This document shows, piece after piece, positions 8,469 through 15,753 of a stretch of DNA of 64,000 nucleotides. Where the stretch lies: contig NZ_JAULSC010000004.1 in the NCBI RefSeq assembly GCF_030518195.1, positions 212,708-276,707 on the forward strand. Reading direction: 5' to 3'. Both the position numbers and the translations under genes were made by a program. How positions within the stretch are numbered: the first letter of the stretch is position 1; each line of letters begins with the position of its first letter. This stretch comes from Nocardioides cremeus (lineage in GTDB: Bacteria; Actinomycetota; Actinomycetes; Propionibacteriales; Nocardioidaceae). The notes beneath the pieces are model-generated. The model ran no database searches, had not been told where the DNA came from, and saw only the letters and a list, made by a program, of their open reading frames with translations.

Positions 8469-8765
8469 TCAGCCGTCACGGTGCTCAGCTGACCTGCGGG
8501 TGAGCGTGTGCTCCGCATCGGCGGGGAAGAACTGGTCGGCCCACCGCCGGATGGCGCGGAACCCGCGACCCTCCGACGTCGCGAGCGCGAGCGGGTCGAC
8601 GAAGACCTGGCGGTTCCGGATCGCGAGGTCGTCGGGCAGTGCGCCCTTGGCCTCGTCGAGACGGCGCCGGTAGCCGTCGGGGCCGTCGGTCTCGCGCTGG
8701 TCGATGGAGTAGGACGCGAAGATCTCGCTGCGTCCGCTGCAGCGTTCGAGGCAGGTCCGGCTCAA
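8469..8765 (-). CDS. Small unrecognised protein coupled to an acyl-CoA dehydrogenase
   Basis: A possible 98-residue protein. It would start at TTG (8765), overlapping the stop of the upstream dehydrogenase as TTGA, so translation could be coupled. From residue 13 on the sequence reads like normal coding DNA (for example IDQRETDGPDGYRRRLDEAK, then FRAIRRWADQFFP), with codons like its neighbours. I do not recognise a family. It could be a genuine short protein or the end of a larger gene that lost its start. It is the last gene of the 11120-8469 operon. Confidence 0.45.
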   Translation of the reverse strand: MSRTCLERCSGRSEIFASYSIDQRETDGPDGYRRRLDEAKGALPDDLAIRNRQVFVDPLALATSEGRGFRAIRRWADQFFPADAEHTLTRRSAEHRDG

Positions 8766-9706
8766 CCGGTGACCAGACTCCACAGGGCGTCGTCGTCGTC
8801 CCCGGCCAGCGCGAGCTCTCCAACCCGCCGCTCCCACGTGTGCTGGCTGCCGTCGGCGTCACGCCACGACCACAGCCGTCGGGTGAAGTGGTGCAAGGAG
8901 TGCTCGCGGGTGGTTCCCATCGCGCCAAGGAGCTGGTGGGCTGCCGAGGCGACCTGACCTGCCGCTGCTGCTGCCGCGGCGCGCGCCGCCTCAGCCGGTC
9001 CCGGCCCGCCGCGGTCCAGTGCCTCGTCGATGCCGGCCCGGACACGGTCACGTTCGAGCACCATGGTCGCGAGGGCGTGGGCGACGGCCTGGTGCGAGGC
9101 GAGTGGACGGCCGAATTGTTCGCGGCTCTGCACGTGCTCGCGGGTGAGCTCACAGGCTGAGTGCATCGCGCCGTGAAGGGCTGCGGCCCGCAGCAGAGCC
9201 CCACGGCCCCGGATCTCCTCGGCCAGAGCGGTATCGAGGGACACGCCGCCGATGTCGCCCGGGGCCGCGGCGTCGCGGTCCAGGAGACCGGCGGGCTCCC
9301 CCGCCAGGGTTGCGGAATCGGGTGCGATCCTGCATCGCGCCGGGACTCTCATGAGCGAGTCGGCGTGCACCAGCAACACCACGGTGTCGTGATCGCCCCA
9401 CGCGACCGCGCGGGAGGGGTCGGTCACCACGACCGCAGGCTGACCGCGCTCAGGCAGCTCGAGCCCTGCTCGAGTCATCGCCCACGCCGCGTGAGCGGTC
9501 TCCCACAGTGGGATCCCGATCGCGTGGCGCCCGGCGCCCCCGGCGAGCTCCGCCTGGTCGCGCACGTCGCCTCCGGCGCCTCCGGCGGTCTCGTCGACGC
9601 CGACGGTGGTCCAGTCGAGGGCGACGACGGTCTCCCAGAGCCGTTCGGGGGGCGTGGCGGACAGGACGTCGTCGACCACCGGCGCCAGGTCAGCACTCCA
9701 GGTCAT
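8762..9706 (-). CDS. Acyl-CoA dehydrogenase, short partner subunit
   Basis: A 314-residue acyl-CoA dehydrogenase subunit, about 60 residues shorter than usual. Only the C-terminal helical domain is well conserved: QSREQFGRPLASHQAVAHALATM and LLGAMGTTREHSLHHFTRRLW. The N-terminal and beta domains are reduced. It overlaps the full-length dehydrogenase at 9703-10830 by four bases (ATGA). The pair probably makes a second heteromeric dehydrogenase, with this chain as the diverged, possibly non-catalytic subunit. It is followed immediately by a small coupled reading frame. Confidence 0.8.
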   Translation of the reverse strand: MTWSADLAPVVDDVLSATPPERLWETVVALDWTTVGVDETAGGAGGDVRDQAELAGGAGRHAIGIPLWETAHAAWAMTRAGLELPERGQPAVVVTDPSRAVAWGDHDTVVLLVHADSLMRVPARCRIAPDSATLAGEPAGLLDRDAAAPGDIGGVSLDTALAEEIRGRGALLRAAALHGAMHSACELTREHVQSREQFGRPLASHQAVAHALATMVLERDRVRAGIDEALDRGGPGPAEAARAAAAAAAGQVASAAHQLLGAMGTTREHSLHHFTRRLWSWRDADGSQHTWERRVGELALAGDDDDALWSLVTG

Positions 9707-10830
9707 CGGCCGACCTCTGCTCTCGCCACCACGGTGCGCATGATCTCGCTGGTGCCGCCGCGGATGGTCGCTCCGGGTGCCACCTGGATGGCGTCGTGCA
9801 ACAGGGCGAGGTCCTCAGGCTCGGCCCCGCAGACATCGAGGACGTAGCGCGCCGTCTCCACTACGTCCTGCTCGAAGAGCGTGCCGAGCAGCTTGAGCCG
9901 AGCCCCCTTCTGGCTCGGCGCCCGGCCAGAGTCAAGCTCGTGGGCCAACTCCAGCCCGAGCCGCCTCAGCCCGACCAGCCGAGCGGTGAGAGCCCCCAGA
10001 CGCTCGGTAGCCGCCCGGTCCGGCGCACGTCGCAGCCGGCGCAGCATGGCGCGCACCAGCGGGTAGGTGCTCAGGTAGCGATCCGGCCCGCCGCGCTCGA
10101 AGGCAAGCTGGTCGGTGATCTGCTTCCAGCCGGCACCGACCTCGCCGAGGACGCGGGCGTCGGGCGCGAAGACCCGGTCGAAGTGCATCTCGTTGAAGTG
10201 GTGCTCGCCGGTGAGGTCCAGAATCGGGCGCACTTCCAGGCCCGCAGCGCCGGCGTCGATCAGGAACTCGGTCATCCCGTCGTGCCGTGAGCCCGAGGAG
10301 TCAGTGCGAGCCAGGACGTAGACATGCGTGGCGTGGTGAGCCGAGGACGACCAGATCTTGGTGCCGCTGATCTCCCACCCTCCGTCGACACGCTTCGCGC
10401 CGGTGCGCAGGGCGGCCAGGTCGGAGCCGGCCTCCGACTCGCTGATCCCGAGCCCGACGACGACCTCCCCACGCCGGATTGCGGGGAGCAGCTCAGCCTG
10501 CAAGGCCGGCGTGCCGAAGCGGAGCAACGAGGGGCCGGTCTGGCGGTCGGCCGTCCAGTGGCCGGCCACCGGGGCGCCCGCGCGCAGCAACTCCTCAGCC
10601 ACCACCCACCGCTCGACGTTCGAGGAGCCTCCACCTCCGCGCTCGGTCGGCCAGGTCATCCCGATCCAGCCCCGCTCCCCCACGGCTCGGGAGAAGCCCG
10701 GGTCGAAGCCGCGCACCCAGGGGTCGCACCGCGGGGTGAACGTCTGGCCGGCGAGGAACGCCCGGACCTCCCCGCGCAGCTCATCGAGCGTCGAGACCGG
10801 CCCCGGGGCGACGTCCAGCGAAGTTGACAC
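9703..10830 (-). CDS. Acyl-CoA dehydrogenase (full-length subunit)
   Basis: A 375-residue acyl-CoA dehydrogenase. WIGMTWPTERGGGG marks the N-terminal domain, LGISESEAGSDLAALRTGA and WEISGTKIWSS the flavin-binding beta domain, and GATIRGGTSEIMRTVVARAEVGR the C-terminal end. It is paired by a four-base overlap with the shorter subunit downstream and follows a small conserved gene by five bases. The likely reaction is oxidation of an acyl-CoA thioester with ETF as acceptor. The repeated layout of paired dehydrogenase genes in this locus suggests two desaturation steps on related bulky substrates. Confidence 0.87.
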   Translation of the reverse strand: MSTSLDVAPGPVSTLDELRGEVRAFLAGQTFTPRCDPWVRGFDPGFSRAVGERGWIGMTWPTERGGGGSSNVERWVVAEELLRAGAPVAGHWTADRQTGPSLLRFGTPALQAELLPAIRRGEVVVGLGISESEAGSDLAALRTGAKRVDGGWEISGTKIWSSSAHHATHVYVLARTDSSGSRHDGMTEFLIDAGAAGLEVRPILDLTGEHHFNEMHFDRVFAPDARVLGEVGAGWKQITDQLAFERGGPDRYLSTYPLVRAMLRRLRRAPDRAATERLGALTARLVGLRRLGLELAHELDSGRAPSQKGARLKLLGTLFEQDVVETARYVLDVCGAEPEDLALLHDAIQVAPGATIRGGTSEIMRTVVARAEVGR

Positions 10831-10835
10831 CGTCG

Positions 10836-11120
10836 TCAGTCCTGGCCCTTCGTATTGCGCTTGGCGAACCCCGGGTACCCGAAGAACCGCTCGAAGTTTT
10901 CGTCGTTGATCGGTTGGCGAGAGTTGCGGTCGGCCGCCTCCTGCAAGCCGCTCAAACGCGTCTCGGCTGCGTCGACCCCGGGCGACCCGGCTTCGCGAAG
11001 CCGCTGTACCAGGGCTCGCTGGTCACGTACTGCTTCGTAGAGGCGGAAGCCCGCCTCGCCGTAGGTGAGCAGGTCGTGGTCGTCCTCGTCCTCGCGCTCG
11101 ACCGGGGTCGGTTCACTCAT
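10836..11120 (-). CDS. Small acidic protein, often next to fadE genes
   Basis: A 94-residue acidic N-terminal, basic C-terminal protein. It has a probable alpha-helical middle (AVRDQRALVQRLREAG) and the closing segment QPINDENFERFFGYPGFAKR. I recall that tail from small actinobacterial proteins loosely annotated as acyl-CoA synthase, but no enzymatic motif is visible and I assign no function. It is the first gene of the minus-strand operon with the 9703-10830 and 8762-9706 dehydrogenases. The palindrome at 11153-11168 lies between this gene and the divergent amidohydrolase gene. Confidence 0.7.
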   Translation of the reverse strand: MSEPTPVEREDEDDHDLLTYGEAGFRLYEAVRDQRALVQRLREAGSPGVDAAETRLSGLQEAADRNSRQPINDENFERFFGYPGFAKRNTKGQD

Positions 11121-11152
11121 CGCAGCCTCCTGGAGAGAATCCTGACGGGTAT

Positions 11153-11168
11153 GTGACTAAATCGTCAA
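11153..11168. promoter_or_regulatory. Operator-like palindrome, copy 2
   Basis: GTGACTAAATCGTCAA matches TTGACGNNNNCGTCAA at 10 of 12 fixed positions; the right arm is perfect. It lies in the divergent promoter region between 11120 (minus) and 11244 (plus), so one site could control both units. Confidence 0.6.
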
Positions 11169-11243
11169 CTGCCTCTATGGTGGACGTGACTCACACCACA
11201 TGTCCAGCACATCCACCCATCAATCCAGGGAGACGGATCCGCC

Positions 11244-12419
11244 ATGCCGCTGCAGGAGCACCACCAGATCGTGTCGGTCGACGACCACCTCATCGAGCAC
11301 CCCCGCGTCTGGCAGGACCGTCTGCCGGAGAAGTTCAAGGAGCGTGGCCCGCGGATCATCGAGAAGGACGACAAGCACATCTGGGTCTACGACGGCAACG
11401 TCTTCCCGACCGTCGGACTGAACGCGGTCGCCGGCAAGCCGCCGGAGGAGTGGGGGCTCGACCCCGTTCGCTACGAGGACATGATCCCCGGGTGCTACGA
11501 CCCGGCCGCCCGCGTCAAGGACATGGACCTCGACGGCGTCCAGGCCGCGATGCTGTTCCCGTCGTTCCCGGGCTTCGGCGGTGGCGTCTTCTTCCGCGCC
11601 GAGGACAAGGAGCTCGCCCACCTCGGGGTGCAGGCATGGAACGACTACTACGCCGAGGAGTGGTGCCAGGCCTACCCGGACCGCTACATCCCCATGAGCA
11701 TCGTCCCGATCTGGGACATCGAGCTCGCCACGGCCGAGGTCTACCGGACCGCGGCCATGGGGTCGCGAACCATCTCGTTCCCCGACAGCCCTGTCCCGCT
11801 CGGCCTCCCCAGCTTCCACAGCGAGGAGTGGACCCCCTTCTTCCGGGCCTGCGAGGAGACCGACATGGTGCTCTCCCTGCACTTCGGCTCCTCCGGGTAC
11901 GTTCCCGGGTTCTCCTTCTCCGGCATGCAGGCCGTGCCCGGACAGATGCGGATGCCGGACGCGCCGTTCGCCGTCGCGATCACACTGTTCTCCAGCAACC
12001 TGATGTGGACGACGGTCGACCTGCTCTTCTCCGGTGCGCTGCAGCGGCACCCCAATCTGAAGTTCTCACTTGCCGAGGGTGGCATCGGCTGGATCCCCTA
12101 CATCCTCGAGCGGTCCGACTTCGTCTGGGAGCGCCACCGGCACTACATGAAGAACATCGACTTCGACAGCCGACCCTCGGAGCTGTTCAAGAAGCACCTG
12201 TGGGGCTGCTTCATCGACGACGAGTTCGGGGTGAAGAACCTCGACCTCATCGGTCACGACAAGGTGATGCTCGAGATCGACTACCCCCACTCCGACTCCA
12301 ACTGGCCCAACAGCCGCAAGCGCGCCGGCGAGGTCCTGGCCGACGTGCCCGACGACGTCGTCACCAAGATCGCCGAGACCAACGCCCGCGAGCTGTTCCG
12401 CTTCCCGCGGACGTCCTGA
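11244..12419 (+). CDS. Amidohydrolase 2 family metal-dependent hydrolase/decarboxylase
   Basis: A 391-residue protein of the amidohydrolase-2 (ACMSD-like) family. VDDHLIEHP at residues 12-20 is the N-terminal metal-binding segment. LHFGSSG lies in the central barrel, EGGIGWIPYILERSDFVWERH is a family landmark, and EIDYPHSDSNWPNSR holds the C-terminal metal or catalytic aspartate. The ATG follows a GGGAGA ribosome site. Members are decarboxylases or hydrolases, and many sit in actinobacterial terpenoid, steroid and aromatic catabolic clusters. A strong terminator hairpin follows at 12431-12465. It is transcribed divergently from the dehydrogenase operon with a shared operator. Confidence 0.85.
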   Translation: MPLQEHHQIVSVDDHLIEHPRVWQDRLPEKFKERGPRIIEKDDKHIWVYDGNVFPTVGLNAVAGKPPEEWGLDPVRYEDMIPGCYDPAARVKDMDLDGVQAAMLFPSFPGFGGGVFFRAEDKELAHLGVQAWNDYYAEEWCQAYPDRYIPMSIVPIWDIELATAEVYRTAAMGSRTISFPDSPVPLGLPSFHSEEWTPFFRACEETDMVLSLHFGSSGYVPGFSFSGMQAVPGQMRMPDAPFAVAITLFSSNLMWTTVDLLFSGALQRHPNLKFSLAEGGIGWIPYILERSDFVWERHRHYMKNIDFDSRPSELFKKHLWGCFIDDEFGVKNLDLIGHDKVMLEIDYPHSDSNWPNSRKRAGEVLADVPDDVVTKIAETNARELFRFPRTS

Positions 12420-12430
12420 CCTCACCCTTC

Positions 12431-12465
12431 GCGACCGCCTCCACCACTGCGGTGGAGGCGGTCGC
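12431..12465 (+). terminator. Perfect 15-bp stem hairpin
   Basis: The arms GCGACCGCCTCCACC (12431-12445) and GGTGGAGGCGGTCGC (12451-12465) are exact complements around a five-base loop. There is no T tract. It lies between the amidohydrolase gene and the F420 oxidoreductase gene, so it is a terminator or attenuator. Confidence 0.75.
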
Positions 12466-12492
12466 GCTCGTCGTGACCCATGAGGAGCCTCG

Positions 12493-13392
12493 ATGCAGAT
12501 CAACTTCCAAATGCCGACCCGCGCCGTGAAGCACTACGCGGAGTGGACCGGGACCGAAGGTCTCGGCGAGCTCGCCGCCGCGGCCGAGGCGGCCGGGTTC
12601 GCTGCCGTGTCGACGACCGACCATCCCGTTCCGGCCGAGTCATGGCTGGCCCGTGGCGGCCACCACTCCTTCGACCCGTTCGTCGGGCTCGCCTTCATGG
12701 CCGCCAGCACGCGTCGAACCACCTTGTTGACCAACCTCGCCATCGCCGGCTATCGCAGCCCCTACGTCACGGCCAAGGCCGCTGCGAGCCTCGACCTACT
12801 CTCCGGCGGTCGGGTCGTCCTCGGCATGGGTGCCGGCTACGTGGATTCCGAGTTCGCGGCCCTCGAGGCCGACTTCGCCGGACGTGGCGCTCGCTTCGAC
12901 ACTGCCATCGCCAACCTGCGCACGGCGTGGTCGGGTGAGCCTTTTCAACCCACGGGCTCGACCGACTCCCACGTCATGCTGCCGAGGCCGGCGCAGGCCG
13001 GAGGGCCTCCGATCTGGATCGGCGGGAACAGCAAGCGCGCACGACGACGCGTCGCCGAGCTCGCCGACGGGTGGATGCCGTTCGAGCAGGGTGCAGCCTC
13101 CGCGGCAGTGACGGGCACCGACGTGCTGTCCTCGGTGGACGAGCTCGCCCGCGGCGTGACGGAGATCAAGGCCGAACGCCGAGAGCTGGGTCGCGACGAG
13201 CAGGTCGAGGTCTGCTTCGCCCCGTACGGCGTCGGGACCGCGGACGCGCTGGTGTCCTACCTCGAGCGCCACACCCCGGCGCTTCGCGACGCCGGCGTCG
13301 GATGGCTGACCTGGCAGTGCGCATCGCGGTCGATGGCTGACTGCCTGCAGGAGCTGGAGCGCCTCGGCCCCCACCTGGTCACACTGCGATGA
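12493..13392 (+). CDS. LLM-class F420-dependent oxidoreductase
   Basis: A 299-residue luciferase-like monooxygenase-fold protein. STTDHPVPAE, TNLAIAGYRSPYVTAKAAASLDLLSGGRVVLGMGAGY and GGPPIWIGGNSKRARRRVAELADGW are the standard landmarks. The long LDxLSGGRxxxGxGxGY block marks F420-binding members. These enzymes use reduced F420 or FMN to reduce or hydroxylate substrates. It follows the amidohydrolase gene after a strong hairpin and overlaps the SnoaL-like gene by four bases (ATGA). The exact substrate is unknown. Confidence 0.83.
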   Translation: MQINFQMPTRAVKHYAEWTGTEGLGELAAAAEAAGFAAVSTTDHPVPAESWLARGGHHSFDPFVGLAFMAASTRRTTLLTNLAIAGYRSPYVTAKAAASLDLLSGGRVVLGMGAGYVDSEFAALEADFAGRGARFDTAIANLRTAWSGEPFQPTGSTDSHVMLPRPAQAGGPPIWIGGNSKRARRRVAELADGWMPFEQGAASAAVTGTDVLSSVDELARGVTEIKAERRELGRDEQVEVCFAPYGVGTADALVSYLERHTPALRDAGVGWLTWQCASRSMADCLQELERLGPHLVTLR

Positions 13393-13832
13393 CCGACCCC
13401 CGCTGCGAGATCGAGAACCTGCTGGCGCGCTACACCGCCTACGGCGACGCCGGTCGCGTCGAGGAGTTCGCCTCGCTCTTCGCCGACGACGGCGTCCTAC
13501 GGGTGGCCGGCCGGGCGTTCGTCGGGCCCGCCGGGGTGATGGCCTTCGCCACGGAGCAAGGAATCCAGATGGCACAGGCAGGACGTCTCCTTCCGGGCTT
13601 CCACCACGTGGGCTCCCGACTGGTCGAGGTCGAGGACGACCACGCCACCGCCAGCAGCGTCTTCGCCTTCTTCGCCCCGCACGGCATCGACCACTGGGGC
13701 ACCTACCGCGACCACCTGGAGCGCGCGGAGGGCCGGTGGCAGTTCCGCGAGAGATCGGTGCGGTTCAGCGGTTTCACCACGGGCTCCACGGCTCAACAGA
13801 TCGTGGCTGCTATTGTCGCGGAAGCGCCATAG
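13389..13832 (+). CDS. SnoaL-like / NTF2-fold protein
   Basis: A 147-residue protein of the SnoaL-like NTF2 fold. The opening CEIENLLARYTAYGDAGRVEEFASLFADDGVL is the common signature, and the later segments HHVGSRLVEVEDDHATASSVF and WGTYRDHLERAEGRWQFRER fit the curved beta sheet. Family members include isomerases, cyclases, hydratases and dioxygenase beta subunits. In this setting a dehydratase or isomerase step is plausible. It overlaps the F420 oxidoreductase gene by four bases. Its TAG stop abuts a perfect operator palindrome that serves the next gene. Confidence 0.78.
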   Translation: MTDPRCEIENLLARYTAYGDAGRVEEFASLFADDGVLRVAGRAFVGPAGVMAFATEQGIQMAQAGRLLPGFHHVGSRLVEVEDDHATASSVFAFFAPHGIDHWGTYRDHLERAEGRWQFRERSVRFSGFTTGSTAQQIVAAIVAEAP

Positions 13833-13848
13833 TTGACGATATCGTCAA
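13833..13848. promoter_or_regulatory. Operator-like palindrome, copy 3 (perfect)
   Basis: TTGACGATATCGTCAA is a perfect 16-bp palindrome directly after the stop codon of the SnoaL-like gene and 80 bases before the thiolase start. It gives the best estimate of the consensus shared by five sites in this locus. Confidence 0.75.
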
Positions 13849-13927
13849 TTGAAGCGATGCTGGATGTGCCCGTGGTGTTAAGACGCACCGCGCGATCACG
13901 CACCCACCCCAGGAAGAGGTAGCTCGC

Positions 13928-15097
13928 ATGTCCGAGGCCGTCATCGTCAGTGCCGTACGAACTCCGATCGGGGTGGCCTTCAAGGGAACCCTGCGGGACA
14001 CCTCCGCCGAGCACCTCGCCCAGGTGGCTGTCGGCGAGGCGATCGCCCGCTCTGGACTGTCGGCGGACCTGGTCGACGACGTGATCCTTGCCGAGTCGCT
14101 CTACGGCGGTGGCGACCTGGCTCGCCACGCCGCGGTCGGTCTCGGTCTGACCCGGGTGCCCGGGCAGGCCGTCAACCGGCACTGCGCGGGCAGCCTGACC
14201 GCGGTGGGCAACGCCGCGGCGAGCATCCGGGCCGGGATGGACCGTGTCGTGGTCGCCGGCGGCGCGATGTCGACCTCGATGATGCCCACCATGCACTGGC
14301 GCGTCCCTGGATCGACTGAGCCGCGCGTCGGCATCCCGCCGACGTACCCGTACGCCGAGGGTCCCGGCGACGACGTCACCATCACGACCGGTTGGGCCCC
14401 CGCGATCGAGGTGGGGCTCCGTCGCGACGAGGTGGACGCCTGGGCCTATCGCTCCCACATGCGCGCCGTCGCGGCGATCGACGCCGGCACATTCGACGAC
14501 GAGATCGTCACGGTCAAGGTGCCTCAGGCCGACGGGTCCGTGGTCGAGTTTGCAGTCGACGAGGGCCCGCGGCGCACCACCACGCTGGACAAGCTCGCCG
14601 CCCTGAAGCCGCTGCACCCTGAGATCGATGGCTTCAGCGTCACCGCCGGCAACGCCAGCGGCGTCAACGACGCCGCGGCGGCACTGACCCTGACGAGCGC
14701 CGAGGTCGCCAGTCGTGAGGGGCTCGAGGCCCTGGCTCACGTCCGTGCCTGGGGGGCCATCGGTGTCGACCCGTCACTTACCGGGATGGGTGCCGTCGAC
14801 GTGATCCCCTTCATCCTCGACCGCGCCGGCCTGACGATGACCGACGTCGAGCTCTGGGAGATCAACGAGGCCTTCGCCTCCGTCCCGCTCGCCGCATGTC
14901 GCGTCCATGGCATCGACGAGGACCGCGTCAACGTCTTCGGCAGCGGCTGCAGCCTCGGCCACCCGGTCGCTGCCAGCGGCGCCCGGATGCTCACCACCCT
15001 TACCCACGAGCTCGGCCGCCGTGGCGGCGGCATCGCGGTTGCCGCGATGTGTGCGGGCGGGGGCCAGGCCGGCGCCGTCGTGATCGAGGTGGCATGA
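13928..15097 (+). CDS. Thiolase (acetyl-CoA C-acyltransferase)
   Basis: A 389-residue canonical thiolase. It opens with AVIVSAVRTPIGVAFKGTLRD. Cys86 in NRHCAGSLTAVGNA is the acyl-enzyme nucleophile, INEAFASVPLAACR and GSGCSLGHPVAASGARM carry the active-site histidine loop, and Cys375 in AAMCAGGGQAG is the second catalytic cysteine. All catalytic groups are present, unlike the thiolase-like protein at 3356-4504, so ordinary thiolytic release of acetyl-CoA or propionyl-CoA is likely. GAGGTAG precedes the ATG. It overlaps the thioesterase gene by four bases and sits downstream of the perfect operator. Confidence 0.92.
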   Translation: MSEAVIVSAVRTPIGVAFKGTLRDTSAEHLAQVAVGEAIARSGLSADLVDDVILAESLYGGGDLARHAAVGLGLTRVPGQAVNRHCAGSLTAVGNAAASIRAGMDRVVVAGGAMSTSMMPTMHWRVPGSTEPRVGIPPTYPYAEGPGDDVTITTGWAPAIEVGLRRDEVDAWAYRSHMRAVAAIDAGTFDDEIVTVKVPQADGSVVEFAVDEGPRRTTTLDKLAALKPLHPEIDGFSVTAGNASGVNDAAAALTLTSAEVASREGLEALAHVRAWGAIGVDPSLTGMGAVDVIPFILDRAGLTMTDVELWEINEAFASVPLAACRVHGIDEDRVNVFGSGCSLGHPVAASGARMLTTLTHELGRRGGGIAVAAMCAGGGQAGAVVIEVA

Positions 15098-15711
15098 CCG
15101 CCGCCGCACCGTTCGCCGACTCCAGCTGGGTCCCGGACACCGAGCCACTCACCGACCCCTCCGACGTGACGGCGTACGGCGACCTGCTCGCCTCGCTGCG
15201 CAGCGTCCAGGACGCGATCGTCGACGCGGAGCCGGATCGCGCCACGATGCTCGAGCTCACCGACAGCCTGAGCACGATCAGCGAGCAGCTCCGAGCCTCG
15301 GCGGGCGTGGGACCGGCACCCTTCGCACGGCAGCTCGGGTTGCCGGACCGTGGCCAGACCCTCGTGCCGCCCCTGACGATCGATCGCGTCAGCGCCGACC
15401 GCGTTGAGGCGACGGTGACGTTCACCGAGTACTTCCACCTCGGCGGGCAGGTGGCGCACGGCGGCGCCGTGGCTCTGGTCTTCGACGAGGTGCTCGGACT
15501 CCTGTGCAGCGCTGGGGGGCGGCCGTGGTCCCGCACGGCGTTCCTGCACGTGGACTACCGCAACCCGACGCCAGGCGACGTCCCCCTCGACCTGGCCGTG
15601 TGGCTGGACTCGGAGGACGGCCGCAAGCGGGTCATGCGCGGAGAGATCCGGCACGGTGACGTGGTGTGCGCCGAGAGCCACGGGTTGTTCGTCGCCGTGC
15701 GAGCTTCCTGA
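15094..15711 (+). CDS. Hotdog-fold (PaaI-like) thioesterase
   Basis: A 205-residue hotdog-fold protein. The C-terminal half (about residues 85-205) carries VTFTEYFHLGGQVAHGGAVALVFDEVLG, where the HGG loop followed by an acidic residue is the PaaI/YbgC thioesterase hallmark. The N-terminal 80 residues are a helical extension. The ATG at 15094 overlaps the thiolase stop (ATGA), which fixes the start. The likely role is hydrolysis of an acyl-CoA intermediate or dead-end product to recycle CoA. It converges with the fused ABC transporter gene. Confidence 0.8.
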   Translation: MTAAAPFADSSWVPDTEPLTDPSDVTAYGDLLASLRSVQDAIVDAEPDRATMLELTDSLSTISEQLRASAGVGPAPFARQLGLPDRGQTLVPPLTIDRVSADRVEATVTFTEYFHLGGQVAHGGAVALVFDEVLGLLCSAGGRPWSRTAFLHVDYRNPTPGDVPLDLAVWLDSEDGRKRVMRGEIRHGDVVCAESHGLFVAVRAS

Positions 15712-15753
15712 TCCGCTGACGCGGAGCCCACGTCGGAGGCCTCGTCGGGGCCG

